This document shows, in pieces, positions 55,372-63,817 of a DNA stretch of 64,000 bases (position 1 is the stretch's first letter; every line of letters starts with the position of its first letter). The position numbers were made by a program, and so were the translations under genes. The notes under the pieces are model-generated. The model searched no databases. It had not been told where the DNA came from and worked only from the letters and a program-made list of their open reading frames with translations. Where the stretch lies: positions 150,398-214,397 of the forward strand of contig JAQAHH010000001.1 in assembly GCA_030783905.1 (NCBI GenBank), in the 5' to 3' direction. The DNA is from Bisgaard Taxon 45. GTDB taxonomy: Bacteria; Pseudomonadota; Gammaproteobacteria; Enterobacterales; Pasteurellaceae.

Positions 55372-57684
55372 TCAATGCTTACTTAAATAAAAATTGAGTT
55401 GTTGTTCACAAAATGTCAGTAACGGTTCCGTTGTATGCTGGCGTTCTTCAAATTGTGTACTGAGATAAATATGGCGCACTAAAGACAAAAGAGTATAAAT
55501 CTCAACGTCCCATGTACTCGCTTGATCATTGTTTGCTAAGAAATGCGTGACAAATGCGTTCTGATGAGGGGCTAATGCGTGTATATCATGATAGCAACGT
55601 AAAGCCAATTCTTGGATATGGGCAAGATAATTGCCCGCATCGAGCGCAGCATGTCCTTGGCAAAGAAGATCTAAATCTAATAAAACCATATGCCCTGCTT
55701 GCCCATCGCGTTCTAAAATTTGATCCTGATAAAAATCTCGATGGATAGACACCAAAGGTAGCTCGGGCAAATGTGTGGCGAGTTTTTCGCTATCAGATAA
55801 AACCCGTTGAATGCGTTCAGCCAAGTGAGGCAATAAGCGTTGTGCTTTACCTAATCGATCACGCAAAATTTCAAGCTCATGCTCGACTGTCCAAACGGGC
55901 AAAACAATAAAATTTTCGACCGCACTTTGGTGTAGTGCCTTTATCGCTTCCGCCACGGCTTGACCTAAGAACACTAATCGTTCGTCATCTGGACATAACC
56001 TCTCCGCTAAGGCTTGTCCTTCTACCTTACGCTGTAACCAGATCTTTTGTGTAGGCAAAACCACTAAAGGTTCCGGCACACTAATGCGAGCGGTGTCATC
56101 AAAACCATGTTCCCATAATGCCTTTTGGATCAAGAAAGAGCGGTTATCCACCCCTTTGCTACGGTATTTACCAAGGATATATTGTTGCCCTTGTTCCTGC
56201 TGGATAACATATTCAATTAAAGCGCGTCGTTTCACTTTATAACGTTTTAAATTGACTGACGTTAAGCGACCTTGTAAATGCGTAGGCAATGCTGACATAA
56301 GCAAAGGCTGCATGTGTATTGGATTCGTGAGTTCATATAACATCGGATCCCAAGACAGATCCTGTGCTTGATTTTTTGGTTCTAGTGCTGGCGTTGAGGT
56401 GAAATGAAGCAACGTTTGGACACGCTGTAATAATTGGAAAGTGTGTTGTGCCCATTGTTCTCCACGTTTACGGAAAGGTTCGGTCGCAAGACGTAACAAG
56501 GCAGAGGCAACGAAGTATGTAAATCCTTGTAATTCGATTTGACTAAGTTCTTGATAATGGTGTAAAAAAAGTTGCATGATATGCTCAGCCCGCTTTGCGG
56601 GTAATATATCTTCAATCACTTGTAATTCCAGTCTTGCTTGCATAGTAGCCAGATCCATTAAAGGATGGCCCGCGACACAACTATCCCAATCTAGTAGTGA
56701 TAATGTACTGTTTCCTTGTTTATCTTGATATTTCACCACTTGATCTAAGGAAAAATCACCGTGAATTAAACATAAATGTGGCGACTGAGCTTGTAAACCT
56801 TGTTCTATCACGTGCATTAATGTAATAAACGCTGTCGTATGCTCAGGTAAAATCTGTTGGAAAGTCGCTTGTACGCCATGTAACGCGGCAATTTCATCGC
56901 TAATATCATGCTGAATAGGTGGCAAATAATGAGCATGATGGAGCGCAACTAAATCCCTCGCTAAGGTAATCAGTATGTTATCTTCAATTATCGCGCCTTG
57001 TTCAGGGCATAAACTCTCCCCTTTTTGCCAATGCGTAATAAGCGTACTCATTTGTCCATCTGCCCCATAAAGTTTGACTTGCCTTTGTGCCACACCAAAA
57101 GCTGTTCCTGTCAACACATGACTAAAATCACTTGCTTTTACTGTACGAATGACCGCAACAACTTGATTATCCTGGCTGATTTTTGCCACTAATCGCCGCT
57201 CAGGTTTGTAACGTAAAATATCAACGTGTAAAGGCAAATGCTTCACATAAGGAAAATGACAACGGGTGAGTAGGTTTTTCAGCACGTTATCATCAATTAG
57301 CCAACCTAAATGTGCAATTCCTCGATCATGGGCAGGATGCAATAGCATGATATAGGCATCAAATAAGGCTAGTGGTGCATGAGGATCCTTGTGTTGAATC
57401 AACTTTTGCCGTTTAGGATGATGCCAAGATTGCTGAAAACGCTCAGCTGTTAAGGCTTTGGCATAGAAATATTGACGCGCGCCCCCTTCTAGACGAACTT
57501 GTATCGTACAAGCGCAACTATTGCTTGGCTTATAACGTAAATACTGAATATCGACGTTGACTGCCTTATTTAAGCTTGGCAACGCTTTCAGCTTTTCAAG
57601 TAAAAGCACCTTATCTAATAACACGGCTAGGCCAGGTAAAGCGGTATCTCTCGCAACAATTTGTTTATCTGCATTGGTCAGCAT
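55372..57684 (-). CDS. Tandem two-domain APH/maltokinase-like phosphotransferase
   Basis: A large protein (770 residues) made of two aminoglycoside-phosphotransferase-type kinase domains fused head to tail. Domain 1 has the catalytic HGDFSLDQVV and metal motif SLLDWDS (about residues 320-350). Domain 2 has HRDFYQDQIL and VLLDLDL (about residues 650-690). In both domains the Asn of the usual HGDxxxxN motif is Gln, as in maltokinase-type sugar kinases (HGDxHxGQ). I infer that it phosphorylates a sugar or glycan carrier; the substrate is unknown. The start follows GAGG at 7 bases; an upstream GTG is in frame. It sits between the ABC exporter (43 bases) and ugd. Confidence 0.7.
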   Translation of the reverse strand: MLTNADKQIVARDTALPGLAVLLDKVLLLEKLKALPSLNKAVNVDIQYLRYKPSNSCACTIQVRLEGGARQYFYAKALTAERFQQSWHHPKRQKLIQHKDPHAPLALFDAYIMLLHPAHDRGIAHLGWLIDDNVLKNLLTRCHFPYVKHLPLHVDILRYKPERRLVAKISQDNQVVAVIRTVKASDFSHVLTGTAFGVAQRQVKLYGADGQMSTLITHWQKGESLCPEQGAIIEDNILITLARDLVALHHAHYLPPIQHDISDEIAALHGVQATFQQILPEHTTAFITLMHVIEQGLQAQSPHLCLIHGDFSLDQVVKYQDKQGNSTLSLLDWDSCVAGHPLMDLATMQARLELQVIEDILPAKRAEHIMQLFLHHYQELSQIELQGFTYFVASALLRLATEPFRKRGEQWAQHTFQLLQRVQTLLHFTSTPALEPKNQAQDLSWDPMLYELTNPIHMQPLLMSALPTHLQGRLTSVNLKRYKVKRRALIEYVIQQEQGQQYILGKYRSKGVDNRSFLIQKALWEHGFDDTARISVPEPLVVLPTQKIWLQRKVEGQALAERLCPDDERLVFLGQAVAEAIKALHQSAVENFIVLPVWTVEHELEILRDRLGKAQRLLPHLAERIQRVLSDSEKLATHLPELPLVSIHRDFYQDQILERDGQAGHMVLLDLDLLCQGHAALDAGNYLAHIQELALRCYHDIHALAPHQNAFVTHFLANNDQASTWDVEIYTLLSLVRHIYLSTQFEERQHTTEPLLTFCEQQLNFYLSKH

Positions 57685-57727
57685 ATTCACACCTCTATAT
57701 CGAATTCAAGCAACAATATGAGTGAGA

Positions 57728-59581
57728 TTAACTCAACTGCATTTTCCACCACGTTGCATAGTTGCCACCTTTCTCAAGTAAAGTTTGATGACTCCCTTGT
57801 TCAACAATCATGCCTTTATCAACAAATAAGATACGATCTGTTCTTGCAGCAAGTGCAAGATCATGCGTAATCATGATTGTTGTACGTCCCTTCATTAAGT
57901 TATCTAACGCCATAATGACTTGGCTTTCACTTTCTTGATCGAGGCCTACTGTCGGTTCATCTAAAATTAAAATCGCGCTTTTGTTCATGGCTGCACGTGC
58001 AATCGCGATACGCTGTCTTTGCCCACCTGACAATGAACCGCCACGCTCACTTAATAAGGTGTCATAACCTTGTGGTAAGGCCATAATAAAATCATGCGCT
58101 TGGGCCAATTTAGCCGCGGCAATAATTTCGTCATTTTCAATTTGTTCTAGTCGATTGATCGCACCAAGTGCGATATTTTCACGCACAGTCAGCCCAAACA
58201 GTAAGTTGTCTTGTGGCACAATCGCGATTTGACTTCTTACGCTCTCAATTTTATAGTCTCGAATGTCTTTACCATCAATACGAATTACACCACTATCTGC
58301 TTCATATAGTCGAAGCAATAAACTGGTAATCGTAGATTTTCCCGCCCCAGATGGGCCAACAATTGCCACATTTTCTCCGGCATGAATGTTAAAATTCATG
58401 TTTTGTAACACGGCTGGAATATCGTTATCTATCATGTGATAACCAAAACTCACCTGTTCAAATTGAATATGCCCCACCACATTTGTTAATGCATGCGCAT
58501 TAGGTTTATCTTGAATATCAGGTTGTTCATCTAACAAATTCACAACCCGCTCTCCTGCCGCTAACGCTTTAGAAAGGCGTCCTGTATATTTGGCATATTC
58601 TCGTACTGGGCGGAAAGCATTATTCAGATAAGACATAAAAATAATCAGCTCACCTGGCGTCATTTCACCGCCTAAGACGGAATACGCCCCTTTCAATAAA
58701 ACCGCGGCAGAAACTAATGCCACAATAATATCGACCCGACGTTCTAAACCTGCTGATAATTTCTTCGACTGTACGTTTTGCTTACGGCTTTCTACATCAT
58801 CACCAACAAAGCTACGTATCGTTTCATTCTCCAAAGAAAGTGACTGAACGGTACGAATAGAGCCAATAAATTCAGCCGCCTTAGAGGCTAATGCCCCTTC
58901 TCGTTTACGTTGCATACGGCTGACCTCATGAATACGTTTACTTGAACGTAATGTGGTCCACCAAATCAATGGGATCGCAAGTAATGTGATGGAGGTTAAC
59001 TGCCAATTGATATATACCATCATGGCAAACATCCCCGCTAGAATCAGAATATTGGCTAGCATTGGCATCAATGCCGTGATCACCGCTTCGCGTAGCATGC
59101 CGATATCATTAATCAGCCGCATCGTCAAATCACCCGTTCTCGCTTGAGAATGAAAACGAAGTGAGAGACGTTGTAAATGAGCGAAAAGATCATTGCGTAC
59201 TCGACTTAAAATACGACTACCTGCTAACGCTAGTCCGACCGTACTAAAATAACTTGCTCCCGCCATCAAAAGTGCAATCAAAATAACTGCCGCAGCACAG
59301 CCAAATAAAAGATAGGTTGTTTCAACTGATCCTAGCAATGTATGCAACATCCCTTCCGCAGCCTTTCCTTTTTTAGCTACTTCACTTGAGACCTCAACCA
59401 CATCAAGTAATACATAATCCACGACAAAAGCTAAAGGTAACGGCTTTAACAGTCGCATTGCGGTTGCAAGTAGTAATGCACACAATGCCCCAAAGACCAA
59501 CGTTCTTTCTGGACGAATATACTCTTTCAAACGATAAGCAACAGCCCACCATGCACTAGACTTTACAGATGACTTTCCCAT
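57728..59581 (-). CDS. ABC-type half-exporter (MsbA-like)
   Basis: An inner-membrane half-transporter of 617 residues with a fused transmembrane and ATPase domain, so it should work as a homodimer. Transmembrane helices are visible at LVFGALCALLLATAMRLL, LLFGCAAAVILIALLMAGASYF, MLANILILAGMFAMMVYI and VALVSAAVLLKGAYSVL. The ATPase has Walker A GPSGAGKST (~385), signature LSGGQRQRIAIARA and Walker B ILILDEPTVGLD, then the H-loop ITHDLALA. Type IV exporters of this class flip lipids or lipid-linked glycans; with three glycosyltransferases around it, export of a glycolipid or glycan is the likely role. It follows the GT4 gene by 19 bases. Confidence 0.82.
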   Translation of the reverse strand: MGKSSVKSSAWWAVAYRLKEYIRPERTLVFGALCALLLATAMRLLKPLPLAFVVDYVLLDVVEVSSEVAKKGKAAEGMLHTLLGSVETTYLLFGCAAAVILIALLMAGASYFSTVGLALAGSRILSRVRNDLFAHLQRLSLRFHSQARTGDLTMRLINDIGMLREAVITALMPMLANILILAGMFAMMVYINWQLTSITLLAIPLIWWTTLRSSKRIHEVSRMQRKREGALASKAAEFIGSIRTVQSLSLENETIRSFVGDDVESRKQNVQSKKLSAGLERRVDIIVALVSAAVLLKGAYSVLGGEMTPGELIIFMSYLNNAFRPVREYAKYTGRLSKALAAGERVVNLLDEQPDIQDKPNAHALTNVVGHIQFEQVSFGYHMIDNDIPAVLQNMNFNIHAGENVAIVGPSGAGKSTITSLLLRLYEADSGVIRIDGKDIRDYKIESVRSQIAIVPQDNLLFGLTVRENIALGAINRLEQIENDEIIAAAKLAQAHDFIMALPQGYDTLLSERGGSLSGGQRQRIAIARAAMNKSAILILDEPTVGLDQESESQVIMALDNLMKGRTTIMITHDLALAARTDRILFVDKGMIVEQGSHQTLLEKGGNYATWWKMQLS

Positions 59582-59600
59582 CGTATTTCACCTTCTTAAT

Positions 59601-60797
59601 TTATGTATTTTGACAACCCTGGCATGATTTAACGATATCTAACACTCGATCCACGACTGATAACCAGCTATGCTGTTTTTCTGCGGTCAATCTTGCCATC
59701 ATACCAAGTTGTTGTGCTTTGATTGGATTAGCCAGTAATGTGGCAATCGCATCAGCAATACTTTGTGGACTATCTGGTGCGACTAATATGCCATTTTGAT
59801 GATCATCAATCACTGTATCTAAATGCCCAACATCTGTTGCAATCACAGGTAACCCCGCTGCCATATATTCATAAATTTTTAATGGTGAAAAATAGAAATG
59901 TTCCATTGTGGGATAAGGTGCAACGGCAATATCCATTTTGGCGAGCCAATCAGGCACATGCTCAGGTAATACCGCACCAGTAAAGCACACCTCATCAAGC
60001 AATCCGCATTGTTCAATTTCTTGATGTAACTTTTCATACTCAGGTCCATCTCCCACAATTAAAAGTTGGACCCTATGTCCTTGCTTTCGTAGCAAGCGCC
60101 AAGCTTGAACCAGTATAGCAACCCCATGCCAAGGTTTTAATGTACCTAAAAAACCAATCGTAGCGGGTTGCATTTTCCCTTGGACAACATGATTCCTTAA
60201 ACGCGCTGCATTTTGTTGTGCGGCTAAACTAAAGCGATCAAGATTAACCCCATTCGCAATCACATAAATTCGCCCTTCGGCTTGTTCAAAGGTTTCTAGA
60301 TAAGCTTTTACGCCAGGGGAAACAGCGATCATCGCATCCGCATTAGCAAAGACGTTTTCCGCCACCTTTTGAGCTTCCTCTTCTAAAGGTAATTCACGAT
60401 GTTTTTTCTGTTCCTCAATTAAGGGGGCATTCACTTCTAAAATACCAACACAGCCTTGTTTTTTGGCAACGCTCATGCCTGCGTAGCTCCATAAAGAATA
60501 TCGTTCATATACAAGATCAAACTGACCTGATGCCTGCAATAGCTTTTCTACCTTTTCATTGGCTGCTAAGGCGGATAATGCACGTTCTGTGGAATTTTCC
60601 TTAGATAATGCGGGCAAACGATGTACTTCGATCCCTCTTAACGCTTCAGGTGGCTCGCCCCCTAAACGTTGGGCAAATAACACGACATCTAAACCACGTT
60701 GGCACATACCTTTGATAACTTCTTGAACATGCACGGATGCGCCTTTCGTTCCAAATACCGGAATCCCAGGATCCGCACAAATATAAGCGACTCGCAT
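59601..60797 (-). CDS. GT4-family glycosyltransferase (operon gene 3)
   Basis: A cytosolic GT-B-fold glycosyltransferase of 398 residues. The start MRVAYICADPGIPVFGTKGASVHVQE follows AGAGGACATT. The longer frame adds 13 charged residues with no support. The N-terminal domain has the acceptor-side GTKGASVHVQEVIKGM. The C-terminal donor domain has IGFLGTLKPWHGVAILVQAW, LLIVGDGPEYEKL and the EX7E-type FYFSPLKIYEYMAAGLPVIATDVGH. Donor and acceptor cannot be read from sequence. Its 46-base spacing from the previous gene and 19 bases to the exporter place it in one transcript. Confidence 0.82.
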   Translation of the reverse strand: MRVAYICADPGIPVFGTKGASVHVQEVIKGMCQRGLDVVLFAQRLGGEPPEALRGIEVHRLPALSKENSTERALSALAANEKVEKLLQASGQFDLVYERYSLWSYAGMSVAKKQGCVGILEVNAPLIEEQKKHRELPLEEEAQKVAENVFANADAMIAVSPGVKAYLETFEQAEGRIYVIANGVNLDRFSLAAQQNAARLRNHVVQGKMQPATIGFLGTLKPWHGVAILVQAWRLLRKQGHRVQLLIVGDGPEYEKLHQEIEQCGLLDEVCFTGAVLPEHVPDWLAKMDIAVAPYPTMEHFYFSPLKIYEYMAAGLPVIATDVGHLDTVIDDHQNGILVAPDSPQSIADAIATLLANPIKAQQLGMMARLTAEKQHSWLSVVDRVLDIVKSCQGCQNT

Positions 60798-60843
60798 AAT
60801 GTCCTCTTTCCTTTCTAATTGACTCTTATTTTTCACACTTTCA

Positions 60844-62073
60844 TCACACCGATTTGTCTATTGCGTCTTGAAATATTTTTCGTAACAGCGCAGCATTTTT
60901 ATCTTCATCGTATTCACGCTCAATCAAGGCTCGAGCATTGCGTGAAAGTTCGCTACATAATGTTGGCGTATCCAACAAACGTTCAATTGCGTTGGCAAGG
61001 GAATACGGATCATTTGCGGGTACACATAGCCCCGTGACCTCATGCTGAACCAACTCGGGAATTCCCGCCACTTGTGTTGAAATCACAGGCGTTCCTAATG
61101 CCATAGATTCTAATAAAACTGTAGGTAAGCCATCGCGATCACCATCTTCACTGATCACACAGGGTGCAACCATCATAGTAGCCGACTTCATTAGCTGAAT
61201 AATCTCAGGTTGTGGCATCGCGCCGACCATTTTAACTACATCATCAATCGCTAAGGCATTAATTTGAGCTTGTAGTCCTTCTCTTAGTCCCCCCTCTCCA
61301 ACTAATGTACAAGACAGCACGATGTTGCGTTGCTTTAATATTGCTAAAGCATCTAACAGTACATTAAACCCTTTTTTCGCGACCAATCGCCCAACGGCAA
61401 GAATATGGCGGTCTCGCATAGCAAATGCTTGATAAGGAAATTTATTTAAATCCATTCCGTTATAAATGCGTACCGCACTTTTTGCCTCGTCACCATACTT
61501 ATCTTGTAGATAGGCAAGATTATAGTCAGACACCGTGATTGTTGCGGATGAATCACGCATTTTCTGTCCTAATTCAGTCGATTTTTCATATTGGAAATAA
61601 ATATCTTTCGCATGTGCAGTAAAGGTATAAGTAATATCCGCAAAGATCGCAGCTTGCCTCGCCACCGTAGTCGCTTGCGTACCAAAATGTGCATGTAAGT
61701 GTTGAATACCACGTTGTTTAACTTCTAACGCAAGCAAAATACTTTGCCCGATTTCATGCACCGTCCCTTTTGCAACAGCTAATTTTTCAGCAAAGTTGGA
61801 CAAGTGGTTAAATCCTTGATGGAGCAATTCCCAAAACGTTTCCGTATTGCGTTGCTTATCAACAAGACGTGTAACAGGCCCACGAACTTGTGAAATACCA
61901 TCTTGGAAATGCGTTTCCATCACTGGGCCTAACGCAAAAATATCGATTCGGGTTCCTGCCCTCTCATGTGCTAAAATTTCATTCACAACAAACGTTTCCG
62001 AAAAACGTGGATAACGTTTTAACACATAGCCAATATACATCGGCTTTAATGCACTTAAAGTCGTTTTTTCCAT
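60844..62073 (-). CDS. GT4-family glycosyltransferase (operon gene 2)
   Basis: A second GT-B glycosyltransferase, 409 residues. The start MEKTTLSALKPMYIGYVLKRYPRFSETFV follows TGGAGTTAACC; a GTG four codons earlier is the other option. The RYPRFSETFVVNEILAHERAG opening is the form seen in colanic-acid-type GT4 enzymes (WcaL/AmsK group). The donor domain contains AVGRLVAKKGFNVLLDALAIL, CTLVGEGGLREGLQ and the EX7E motif SEDGDRDGLPTVLLESMALGTPVISTQVAGI. Substrate unknown. It lies 30 bases after the COG4671-type gene. Confidence 0.82.
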   Translation of the reverse strand: MEKTTLSALKPMYIGYVLKRYPRFSETFVVNEILAHERAGTRIDIFALGPVMETHFQDGISQVRGPVTRLVDKQRNTETFWELLHQGFNHLSNFAEKLAVAKGTVHEIGQSILLALEVKQRGIQHLHAHFGTQATTVARQAAIFADITYTFTAHAKDIYFQYEKSTELGQKMRDSSATITVSDYNLAYLQDKYGDEAKSAVRIYNGMDLNKFPYQAFAMRDRHILAVGRLVAKKGFNVLLDALAILKQRNIVLSCTLVGEGGLREGLQAQINALAIDDVVKMVGAMPQPEIIQLMKSATMMVAPCVISEDGDRDGLPTVLLESMALGTPVISTQVAGIPELVQHEVTGLCVPANDPYSLANAIERLLDTPTLCSELSRNARALIEREYDEDKNAALLRKIFQDAIDKSV

Positions 62074-62103
62074 GGTTAACTCCACAGTAGAAAGAGAGAT
62101 AAA

Positions 62104-63306
62104 TTAAGAATTAGCCCGTTTACTCAAGATAGATTGAACTTGTGTAACAACATTATCTAGCCCATTAAAACGCAATACTTCTCTGGCATTGAGCTGTTTT
62201 TTATTCCCGCTCATCCATGAAGAAAGCGCTTCTGGCGTAAGAGAATCAGGATGCAAACAATCGACGATTCCCATCTCGGCTAAACGAGAGGCTCGTATCC
62301 ATTGTTCTTTCCTTGGCGTAACGCGGGGGACAATCAACGCGGACTCATTAAAGGAGAGTATTTCCGTTACCGTATTGTATCCACCCATTGAGATGATGCA
62401 TTCTGCTTCTTGCATCAATTTGAGAGGTTCCGCAACAAAGTCTACAACATGCACTTCAGGACGAGTTTCAACCATGTCGTGAATTTGTTTACGTTGTGCT
62501 TCTGGCATTAAAGCACCAGTAATGAGCAAGCCATTCCAACCCGTTGGTAATTCTGCTTGCATAAATGTTTTGGCTAATTGAAAACCATCTTGCCCACCAC
62601 CGACAACACAGAGGGCATAAGGCGTTTCAACACTTGATGAAATGACCGTATCTAAGCCTTGCACTTCCATACGGCGAGTTTGATCCAAATAGCCGACATA
62701 CTGTAATTTTTCACAGATATCGTCATCAAACTGATATTCTTTAGCTAAATTAAATAAATGAGGATCGCCATATACCCAAATACTATTAAAATATAAGCGA
62801 ATAATTTCTAAATTCTTCAGTTTCTTCCACTGTTCACGCACAGCTTCTGGTTCATCAATAATATCACGCAAACCAAGTACAATTTGAGCACCGCGACTGG
62901 CTAAAACAGGTAACACGGTATCTAACTCATTCATAGCACCACGTGGAACATTATCAATCACCACAATATCCGGCTCAAATAGATCCAATGTACCATAAAT
63001 AATTTGCCGACGTACTTCAACTAATCGTTCAATATTATTGCCCAAAGAACTAGGAATGTATTTTCCTTCTGCGGTTTTGAAGTAACTAGGCATTGTTACT
63101 GTATCCGCACCTTTAGGTAATTTAAATGCCCCAGATTCCCTGACGCCCGAAAGTAACAAAATCTCTGCATTTGGACAGGCCTGCAGGACTGATTGAGCTA
63201 ATAGCATATTCCTTCTAATATGACCTAATCCCATGGTGTCATGGGAATAAAATGCGATTCTAGGTGATAACGAAGGCTCATGTTTGCTTAATACATTTTG
63301 CTTCAT
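62104..63306 (-). CDS. COG4671-like predicted glycosyltransferase (operon gene 1)
   Basis: First gene of the operon, 400 residues. It resembles the predicted glycosyltransferases of COG4671, which are distantly MurG-like (GT-B). The N-terminal FYSHDTMGLGHIRRNMLLAQ is the hallmark. PDIVVIDNVPRGAMNELDTVLPVLASRGAQIVLGLRDIIDEP and the donor-side SMGGYNTVTEILSFNESALIVPRV (a GGYNT nucleotide-sugar loop) follow. GAGAGAAATTT precedes the ATG. The acceptor is unknown. I know of no characterised member in this family of bacteria, so the role is inferred from the neighbours. Confidence 0.75.
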   Translation of the reverse strand: MKQNVLSKHEPSLSPRIAFYSHDTMGLGHIRRNMLLAQSVLQACPNAEILLLSGVRESGAFKLPKGADTVTMPSYFKTAEGKYIPSSLGNNIERLVEVRRQIIYGTLDLFEPDIVVIDNVPRGAMNELDTVLPVLASRGAQIVLGLRDIIDEPEAVREQWKKLKNLEIIRLYFNSIWVYGDPHLFNLAKEYQFDDDICEKLQYVGYLDQTRRMEVQGLDTVISSSVETPYALCVVGGGQDGFQLAKTFMQAELPTGWNGLLITGALMPEAQRKQIHDMVETRPEVHVVDFVAEPLKLMQEAECIISMGGYNTVTEILSFNESALIVPRVTPRKEQWIRASRLAEMGIVDCLHPDSLTPEALSSWMSGNKKQLNAREVLRFNGLDNVVTQVQSILSKRANS

Positions 63307-63480
63307 AAATTTCTCTCATTTTCCTAAATAAATACAACATGACTTTCCAAAAAAATATAAATAATAAATAACTCTTGACAGATATTAACCGAGAAGCGCG
63401 TAAAAATCCACCTTCAAAAAGAGTAACGTTACTTAACGTTTCTCTAGATAATGTCAGTAGCATGCTCATTCAAGGCAAGC
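63307..63480 (-). other. Upstream region of the six-gene operon
   Basis: This AT-rich stretch must hold the operon's promoter. I saw no convincing -35/-10 pair or known regulator site. A palindromic TAACGTTA lies at 63424-63431, with a second AACGTT at 63435-63440. No gene is supported here; a 63-codon minus-strand frame covering it shows no ribosome site. Confidence 0.4.
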
Positions 63481-63486
63481 ATGCTA
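63458..63486. repeat. Inverted repeat with small-ORF stop in its arm
   Basis: TAGCATGCT (63458-63466) and AGCATGCTA (63478-63486) form a perfect 9-bp stem with an 11-base loop. The stop codon of the 41-codon minus-strand ORF lies in the outer arm. No T run follows, so it is not a classical terminator. Confidence 0.6.
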
Positions 63487-63609
63487 GCTTCTGAGGTGCA
63501 CAATAACATCCTTAACAGAATAGAAGGTTTCCATTCTACTGTCATTTTCACATGCAAAAATGACAGAACTATCCTCATACTCAATAGCATTAATCATGCT
63601 AAATGACAT
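63484..63609 (-). CDS. Small ORF (41 aa) with strong ribosome site
   Basis: I do not recognise this small protein. It starts MSFSMINAIEYEDSSVIF with AGAGAGG five bases upstream and ends YSVKDVIVHLRS. The composition is protein-like and acidic with one Cys. It overlaps by 16 bases the end of an upstream minus-strand frame (63594-63755), as coupled phage or plasmid genes often do. Its stop lies in a perfect inverted repeat. It could equally be the broken N terminus of a longer gene. Confidence 0.4.
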   Translation of the reverse strand: MSFSMINAIEYEDSSVIFACENDSRMETFYSVKDVIVHLRS

Positions 63610-63755
63610 ATGTACCTCTCTTGAGCTCGTTCACGCTTCTTTGCTTCATCCTTAAGGTTTACTTCCTTCTTAACCTTCTTATTTAAAATAAAAACCTCAA
63701 TGCGGACTGTATTAAAAGCGTTTTGTGGTGGCTTAAGAGACGTTTTTCTGACTAC
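63594..63755 (-). pseudogene. Start-less, Lys/Arg-rich reading frame
   Basis: A frame of 53 codons opens after a TAA at 63756-63758 and contains no ATG, GTG or TTG. It encodes RKTSLKPPQNAFNTVRIEVF, then a basic coil-like end (KDEAKKRERAQERYICHLA). AAAGGA lies before it, but no start codon follows at the right distance. It may be the 3' remnant of a longer gene or use a rare start. Confidence 0.3.
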
Positions 63756-63817
63756 TTATTCCTTTACACTTCGTGTCCTTTTACTTGTCTTATTGCCAAT
63801 TTTCAGTGTTATTTTAA

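Noticed and set aside
54182..63306. Classical group 2 capsule locus (hya/hex or kps type)
   Set aside because: No capsule export (hexABCD/kps-like), polysaccharide synthase or phyAB-like genes are present; only the UDP-glucose dehydrogenase is shared with such loci.
63278..63469. Minus-strand 63-codon frame before the COG4671-like gene
   Set aside because: No ribosome site, overlap with the true gene start, and composition typical of AT-rich intergenic DNA.
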